A stretch of DNA of 64,000 bases from Teichococcus wenyumeiae (GTDB taxonomy: Bacteria > Pseudomonadota > Alphaproteobacteria > Acetobacterales > Acetobacteraceae): contig NZ_RFLX01000009.1 of NCBI RefSeq assembly GCF_003696345.1, forward strand, positions 124,001 through 188,000, in the 5' to 3' direction. Of this stretch, positions 59,119 through 64,000 are shown one piece after another. The position numbers were made by a program, and so were the translations under genes. The first letter of the stretch is position 1. The number at the start of each line of letters is the position of its first letter. The notes beneath the pieces are model-generated. The model was not told where the DNA came from. It ran no database searches and saw only the letters and a list, made by a program, of their open reading frames with translations.

Positions 59119-61290
59119 CTAGCTTTCGATCTTAGCCAGGTCTGCGACCTGATCTGTCAGCGCCTTCAGCCGGGCCAGAAGCCCCAGGCGGTTGCGGCGC
59201 AGCGCCGCATCCGCGTCGTTGACCACCACCTTATCGAAGAAAGCGTCAACCGGATGGCGGAGTCTGGCCAGCGCCGCCATGGCACCGGCAAAATCTTCAC
59301 CGCCCAGCGCGGTGCCGACGGCGGGCGCCGCCTCGTCCAGCGCGGCGGCCAGGGCCTTCTCCTCCGCCGCCGCCAGCAGCGCGGAGTCGGTGGAAGGCGC
59401 GTGCGGGCCGTCCTTCTTGTCCTCGATGCGCAGGATATTGGCGGCGCGGCGGGAGGCGGTGAGCAGGTTGGCCCCATCCTCCCCTTCCAGGAAGAGGCGC
59501 AGCGCCTCGGCCCGGGCCAGCAGGCGCACCAGGTCGGGGTCCGTGGCGGCGCCGAGCGTCGCGGCCAGCACGTCGTGGCGCTGACCTTCGGCGCGGAGCT
59601 GCACGCGCAGGCGCTCGGCCAGGAAGTCCATCAGCCCGGCGGCGAAGGCGGCGACCATCGGCGGGTGGGCCGACTTGGGGTCGGGCTGCCAGCCGGTGTT
59701 CAGCTTCTCACTGGCCACGGCCATGCCGAATTCAGGCTCGGCGGTGGTGCCGACGGCCTGCGGGAAGCCGAAGAAGGCTTCCGCCAGCACATCGGCCAGG
59801 TCCAGCCGCAGGTTGTTCTCGCGGATGATGCGGATGACGCCCAGCGCCGCGCGGCGCAGCGCATAGGGGTCGCCGGAGCCGGTCGGGCGCTCATCGGCCG
59901 CGAAGAAGCCGGCGAGCTGGTCCAGCTTGTCCGCCAGCGCCACGGTGATGGCGACGGGGTCGGTCGGCACGGAATCGCCTGGGCCCATCGGGCGGTAATG
60001 CGCGGCGATGGCCTCGGCCACGCGCGCATCCTCCCCGTTATGCAAGGCGTAGTAGCGGCCGATGATGCCCTGAAGCTCCGGGAACTCGCCCACCAGCCCG
60101 GTGGCGAGGTCCGCCTTGGCCAGCTTGGCGGCGCGGGCGGCGAGCGCCACGTCGGCGCCCAGCTTCGGCGCCAGGAAGCGCGCCAGCTTCTCCAGCCGCT
60201 GCACGCGCTGGCCCTGGGTGCCCAGCTTGGCATGGAAGACCACCGAGGCCAGCTTCGGCAGGAAGCTTTCCAGCGTCTGCTTGCGGTCCTGGTCCCAGAA
60301 GAAGCGGGCATCGGAGAGGCGGGCGCGCAGCACGCGCTCATTGCCGGCGATGATGGCCTTGCCGCCATCCGTCGCCTCGATATTGGCGGCCAGGGCGAAG
60401 AAGGGCGCGGCGGCGCCATCCGGCTTGCGCAGCGCGAAATAGCGCTGGTTGACGCGCATGGTGGTGCGCATCAGTTCCGGCGGCAGGTCCATGAAGGCAT
60501 CGTCGATGCGGCCGAGCAGCGGCACCGGCCATTCGACCAGCCCCCCCACTTCTGCCAGCAGGCCTTCATCCGGAACCACCTCGACCCCCTCCGCCGCGGC
60601 CAGGGCCGCGATACCGTCACGCACACGCTTGGTGCGCTCCGCGGGGTCGATAACAACATGCCGCGCGGCCAGTTGCGCCGCGTATTCGGAAAAATTGTGC
60701 ACCGCAAAAGCGCCGGGCGACATCAGCCGGTGGCCCTCGGTCTCATTGCCCGAGGCCAGGCCATGGCCGTCATCCTCGCCCTGCGCCAGGGAGAAGGGCA
60801 CCACCGCGCCGTCGAACACGCAAAGGATGCGCTTCAGCGGCCGCACCCAGACAAAGCTGCTGGTGCCGCCCCAGCGCATCGACTTCGGCCAGGGAAAGCG
60901 GCGCAGGATGCCGGGGATGATCTCGGCCAGCAGCGCCGGGGTCGGCTGCCCTTCCTTGCGGATCACGGCGAAGAGATACTTCGTGCCCTTCACCTCCCGC
61001 TCTTCCAACTGCTCCCGCGTCAGGCCGGTGGCGCGCAGGAAGCCCTCCAGCGCCGGGCCGGTGGCATCGGCGCGGGGGCCGCGGCGCTCCTCGTTCACCG
61101 GGGCGGTGGCGGCGGGCAGTTCGGCCACCAGCGTCAGGCGGCGGGGGCCATAGAGGGTGCGGAGCCCTTCCGCCTTCAGGCCCGCGCCCTTCAGCGCATC
61201 GCCCAGCAGCCGCGCCAGGTCCTCGGCGGCGCGCGCCTGCATGCGGGCCGGGATTTCCTCGGAGAAGAGTTCAAGCAGGAGTTCGGGCAT
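59119..61290 (-). CDS. glyS: Glycyl-tRNA synthetase, beta subunit
   Basis: A 723-residue subunit with the characteristic start MPELLLELFSEEIPARMQARAAEDL and the anticodon-binding C-terminus ending with FDKVVVNDADAALRRNRLGLLARLKAL. It pairs with glyQ, 53 bases upstream, in the bacterial alpha2beta2 enzyme. Confidence 0.97.
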   Translation of the reverse strand: MPELLLELFSEEIPARMQARAAEDLARLLGDALKGAGLKAEGLRTLYGPRRLTLVAELPAATAPVNEERRGPRADATGPALEGFLRATGLTREQLEEREVKGTKYLFAVIRKEGQPTPALLAEIIPGILRRFPWPKSMRWGGTSSFVWVRPLKRILCVFDGAVVPFSLAQGEDDGHGLASGNETEGHRLMSPGAFAVHNFSEYAAQLAARHVVIDPAERTKRVRDGIAALAAAEGVEVVPDEGLLAEVGGLVEWPVPLLGRIDDAFMDLPPELMRTTMRVNQRYFALRKPDGAAAPFFALAANIEATDGGKAIIAGNERVLRARLSDARFFWDQDRKQTLESFLPKLASVVFHAKLGTQGQRVQRLEKLARFLAPKLGADVALAARAAKLAKADLATGLVGEFPELQGIIGRYYALHNGEDARVAEAIAAHYRPMGPGDSVPTDPVAITVALADKLDQLAGFFAADERPTGSGDPYALRRAALGVIRIIRENNLRLDLADVLAEAFFGFPQAVGTTAEPEFGMAVASEKLNTGWQPDPKSAHPPMVAAFAAGLMDFLAERLRVQLRAEGQRHDVLAATLGAATDPDLVRLLARAEALRLFLEGEDGANLLTASRRAANILRIEDKKDGPHAPSTDSALLAAAEEKALAAALDEAAPAVGTALGGEDFAGAMAALARLRHPVDAFFDKVVVNDADAALRRNRLGLLARLKALTDQVADLAKIES

Positions 61291-61343
61291 TTGGGGGCGC
61301 GCCTAGCGGGTACGGGTCGGGTTCGGGGCGGAGGTGCGGGCCG

Positions 61344-62231
61344 TCAGGCGCCCGCCACCCAGGTCTCGCAGCAGGATTTGGCCAATGCGCGGACGCGGCC
61401 GATGTAGCTGGCGCGCTCCGTCACGCTGATGGCGCCGCGCGCGTCCAGCAGGTTGAAGAGATGGCTGGCCTTGATGCACTGGTCATAGGCCGGCAGCGCC
61501 AGCCTGCGCTCCACCAGCGCCGCGCATTCGGTCTCGGCATCGCGGAAATGCTCGAAGAGCTTCTCGATATTGGCGTGCTCGAAGTTGAAGGCGGAATATT
61601 CCCGCTCGGCGCGCAGGAACACATCGCCGTACTTCACGCCCTGGCCGTTGAAGTCGAGGTCGTAGACGTTCTCGATGTTCTGCACATACATCGCCAGCCG
61701 TTCGAGCCCGTAGGTCATCTCGAAGGAGGGATGCACCACCGGAATGCCGCCGACCTGCTGGAAATAGGTGAACTGGCCGACTTCCATGCCGTCGCACCAG
61801 ACTTCCCAGCCCAGGCCCCAGGCGCCCAGCGTCGGGCTTTCCCAGTCATCCTCCACGAAGCGGAAGTCGTGCTTCAGCGGGTCCAGCCCGATCTCGCGGT
61901 AGGAGGCCAGCAGCAGGTCCTGCGCCTTTTCCGGGCTCGGCTTCATGATGACCTGGTACTGGTAGTAGTGCTGCAGGCGGTTGGGATTCTCGCCGTAGCG
62001 GCCATCCGACGGGCGGCGGGAGGGCTGCACATAGGCCGCCTTCCAGGGCGCCGGGCCCAGGGCGCGCAGCGTGGTGGCCGGGTGGAAGGTGCCGGCGCCC
62101 ATTTCCATGTCGTAGGGCTGCAGGATGACGCAGCCCTGTGCCGCCCAGAAGCGGTGCAGGGTCAGGATGATGTCCTGGAAGGACAACGGCTTGGCAGCCG
62201 TGGAGACGGCAGGAGCGGCAAGATCGGTCAT
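61344..62231 (-). CDS. glyQ: Glycyl-tRNA synthetase, alpha subunit
   Basis: A 295-residue class II catalytic subunit. Core: [79 protein letters not shown], which includes motif 2. It starts after a short AT-poor gap (62232-62346) divergent from the SnoaL-like gene. Confidence 0.98.
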   Translation of the reverse strand: MTDLAAPAVSTAAKPLSFQDIILTLHRFWAAQGCVILQPYDMEMGAGTFHPATTLRALGPAPWKAAYVQPSRRPSDGRYGENPNRLQHYYQYQVIMKPSPEKAQDLLLASYREIGLDPLKHDFRFVEDDWESPTLGAWGLGWEVWCDGMEVGQFTYFQQVGGIPVVHPSFEMTYGLERLAMYVQNIENVYDLDFNGQGVKYGDVFLRAEREYSAFNFEHANIEKLFEHFRDAETECAALVERRLALPAYDQCIKASHLFNLLDARGAISVTERASYIGRVRALAKSCCETWVAGA

Positions 62232-62346
62232 GGTTCTGGCGCGGGCCTTCAGGGCACTTTGTTCTGGCGGCCGTCCTGGGCTTGCGGCCGGGCCGTGCAG
62301 CGCAGCATAAGGGCCACCTTACCGACCGGCAAGGAAGGCACAGGCC

Positions 62347-62760
62347 ATGCCCCATCGCACAAGCGCCGAGGCGCTGATCCGCGCCTATTATGCCGCCTTC
62401 AACACCGGCGATGCCGAAGGCATGCTGGCCCTGATGACCGATGACGTGGTGCACGACATCAACCAGGGCGGGCGCGAGACCGGCATCCCGGCCTTCCGCA
62501 CCTTCATGGCCCGCATGAATGCCCACTACAAGGAAGAGCTGCGCGACATCACCGTGATGGTGGATGCCGAGGGCCGCCGGGCCGCGGCCGAGTTCACGGT
62601 GCATGGCACCTATCTGGCCACCGACGAGGGGCTGCCCGAGGCCAGCGGCCAGACCTACGTTCTGCCCGCCGGTGCCTTCTTCGAGGTGCGGGAAGGCCGC
62701 ATCGCCCGCGTCACCAACTACTACAACCTGGCGGACTGGGTGGCGCAGGTCGGGGGCTGA
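62347..62760 (+). CDS. SnoaL-like / ketosteroid-isomerase-related protein
   Basis: A 137-residue NTF2-fold protein. The pattern ALIRAYYAAFNTGDAEGMLALMTDDVVHDINQGG followed by FFEVREGRIARVTNYYNLADWVAQV is that of the ketosteroid-isomerase-related family. No signal peptide; substrate unknown. Divergent from glyQ, convergent with the aminopeptidase. Confidence 0.85.
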   Translation: MPHRTSAEALIRAYYAAFNTGDAEGMLALMTDDVVHDINQGGRETGIPAFRTFMARMNAHYKEELRDITVMVDAEGRRAAAEFTVHGTYLATDEGLPEASGQTYVLPAGAFFEVREGRIARVTNYYNLADWVAQVGG

Positions 62761-62776
62761 GCGCCCCCTTCCCGGC

Positions 62777-64000
62777 TCAGAGCGCCCATTCGCCCTTGCG
62801 CATGACGGGCGTGGCGTTGCCCGCCGCGTCCAGCCCGTCCACGTCCACGCTGGCCGAGCCGATCATCCAGTCCACGTGGATGAGGCTGGAATTGCCGCCG
62901 GCCGCCGCGAACTGCTCGTCCGTCAGCGTCTTGGCGTTCACAAAACACTTCTTGTAGGCCTGGCCCAGCGCGATGTGGCTGGCCGCGTTCTCGTCGAAGA
63001 GCGTGTTGAAGAAGAGCAGCCCGCTCTGCGCGATCGGCGAGGAATGCGGCACCAGCGCCACCTCGCCCAGCCGGCGGGCGCCCTCGTCGGTGCCGATCAT
63101 CTTCTGCAGCACCTCCTCGCCCGTGCTGGCATGGGCCTCGACCACTTGCCCGCCCTCGAAGCGCACGCGGATATCGCGGATCAGCGTGCCGCCATGCGCC
63201 AGCGGCTTGGTGGCGGAGACGGTGCCTTCCGTCATCGCCGCATGCGGCGTGGTGAAGACTTCCTCCGTCGGGATATTGGGGTTGGAGGAGATGCCGTTCC
63301 TGGCCGTCGAGATGCCGCCCATCCAGGCATGGCCATCCGCCAGCCCCACCTTCAGGTCGGTGCCGGGGCCCTGGAAGCGCAGGGCACGGAAGTTGCGCTC
63401 CGTCAGGATCTTGCGCTTGGCCATCAGCGTGGCGTTGTGCTCGGCCCAGGCGGCCTCGGGGTCCGGGCGGTCGGCGCGGGTGGCGGCGAAGATGGCGTCC
63501 CACAGCTTCGCCACCGCCACATCCTCCGGCACATCCGGGAAGACGCTGCGGGCCCAGGCGGCATTGGCGAAGGGCACCAGCGACCAATTGATGGCGGAGG
63601 CCGTGATCAGCTCCAGCGCCGGCCGATAGGCCTTGGAGCGGGCACGGTTGGCGCGGGAGATCTTCTCCGGGTCCTGCCCGGCCAGCAGGTTGGGGTCGTC
63701 GCCCACGATGGCCAGCCGCGCGGCGCCCGAACGGTAGGCGGCGGCCATGCCCTCGTACATCCAGGCGGGGGCCACGTCGAAGCTCTCGTCCCGCGCATAC
63801 TTGTAGCGGGCCAGGGCGGACTGGTCGTCGGCGAAGATGGTGGTGACCAGGGAGGCACCGGCCTTGTAGGCGGCCTCGGTGATCTTGCGGGCCAGCGGCA
63901 GGCTGTCGAGGCCGGCGGTCATCACCACCTCCTGCCCCTCGGCCAGGTTCAGGCCGACGCGCACCGCGACCTCCGCCAGCTTGTCCAGCCGCGTGTCCGT
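62777..64000 (-). CDS. M29-family metallo-aminopeptidase, 5' end beyond window
   Basis: A peptidase of the AmpS/PepS type (M29). The visible frame is open from the edge: the 12 codons before the GTG at 63964 encode TDTRLDKLAEVA, which continues the family N-terminus, so the true start lies outside. Conserved parts include WSLVPFANAAWARSVFPD, GTDLKVGLADGHAWMGGISTARNGISSNPNIPTEEVFTTP, and HSSPIAQSGLLFFNTLFDENAASHIALGQAY, with the metal-binding Glu/His positions. The C-terminal ...DWMIGSASVDVDGLDAAG is also typical. Confidence 0.93.
   Translation of the reverse strand, partial: TDTRLDKLAEVAVRVGLNLAEGQEVVMTAGLDSLPLARKITEAAYKAGASLVTTIFADDQSALARYKYARDESFDVAPAWMYEGMAAAYRSGAARLAIVGDDPNLLAGQDPEKISRANRARSKAYRPALELITASAINWSLVPFANAAWARSVFPDVPEDVAVAKLWDAIFAATRADRPDPEAAWAEHNATLMAKRKILTERNFRALRFQGPGTDLKVGLADGHAWMGGISTARNGISSNPNIPTEEVFTTPHAAMTEGTVSATKPLAHGGTLIRDIRVRFEGGQVVEAHASTGEEVLQKMIGTDEGARRLGEVALVPHSSPIAQSGLLFFNTLFDENAASHIALGQAYKKCFVNAKTLTDEQFAAAGGNSSLIHVDWMIGSASVDVDGLDAAGNATPVMRKGEWAL

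Overview
The window is high-GC (about 70%) bacterial chromosome, almost fully coding, most like an alphaproteobacterium of the Acetobacteraceae (Roseomonas-like). This rests on gene content and order rather than any database search: class I lysyl-tRNA synthetase, usg beside groESL, CIRCE-controlled groESL, the dnaB-alr-...-radA-cvpA-purF-SDR run, an rpsF-rpsR-DUF2232-rplI operon, and a GAAC-N7-GAAC (alphaproteobacterial type) LexA box. No rRNA, tRNA, insertion sequence or CRISPR array was seen.

Layout. (1) 1-9357, minus strand: a T7-like podovirus virion module read from 9357 leftwards: two small genes, a terminator-like hairpin, a small gene, portal, scaffold, major capsid, tail tube A (adaptor), tail tube B (nozzle), one small internal-virion-like protein and a tail fibre/spike that runs off the left edge. 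A divergent S24-type repressor gene (9497-10144) faces it across a 139-bp control region with a LexA box and repeated TCCTAG sites. (2) 10156-13712, minus: lysS (class I) translationally coupled to an MprF-like flippase that lacks most of its transferase domain. (3) 13810-19174, plus: DinG-like helicase, TerB-like protein, prolyl oligopeptidase. (4) 19166-22812: secreted small protein, cold-shock protein, groEL-groES with two CIRCE operators, divergent usg. (5) 22829-31436, mostly minus: AEC transporter, gmk, yicC, an SDR (plus), then fabD-fabG-acpP-fabF-mltG-EamA. (6) 31740-46864, mostly plus: rpsF-rpsR-DUF2232-rplI, cfa, dnaB-alr-mlaE-mlaF-VOC, a frameshifted MFS transporter (minus), radA-cvpA-purF-SDR, and a DUF4214 protein. 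(7) 46909-55513, minus: der, bamB and yfgM-like (outer-membrane/ribosome assembly), dihydroorotase, asparagine synthetase, two glycosyltransferases. (8) 55600-64000: ygfZ (plus), ppdK and glyS-glyQ (minus), a SnoaL-like protein (plus), and an M29 aminopeptidase cut by the right edge.

Most of the window is housekeeping: fatty-acid synthesis, translation, replication, purine and pyrimidine synthesis, chaperonins and envelope assembly, arranged in tightly packed operons with many 4-bp ATGA/GTGA overlaps. The unusual part is the left 9.5 kb: a compact podoviral structural cassette apparently under SOS control, without large ejection-protein genes between the small internal protein and the fibre, and without any integrase at the host-side boundary. 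It could be the end of an ordinary prophage, a remnant, or a domesticated particle; the decisive sequence lies left of the window.
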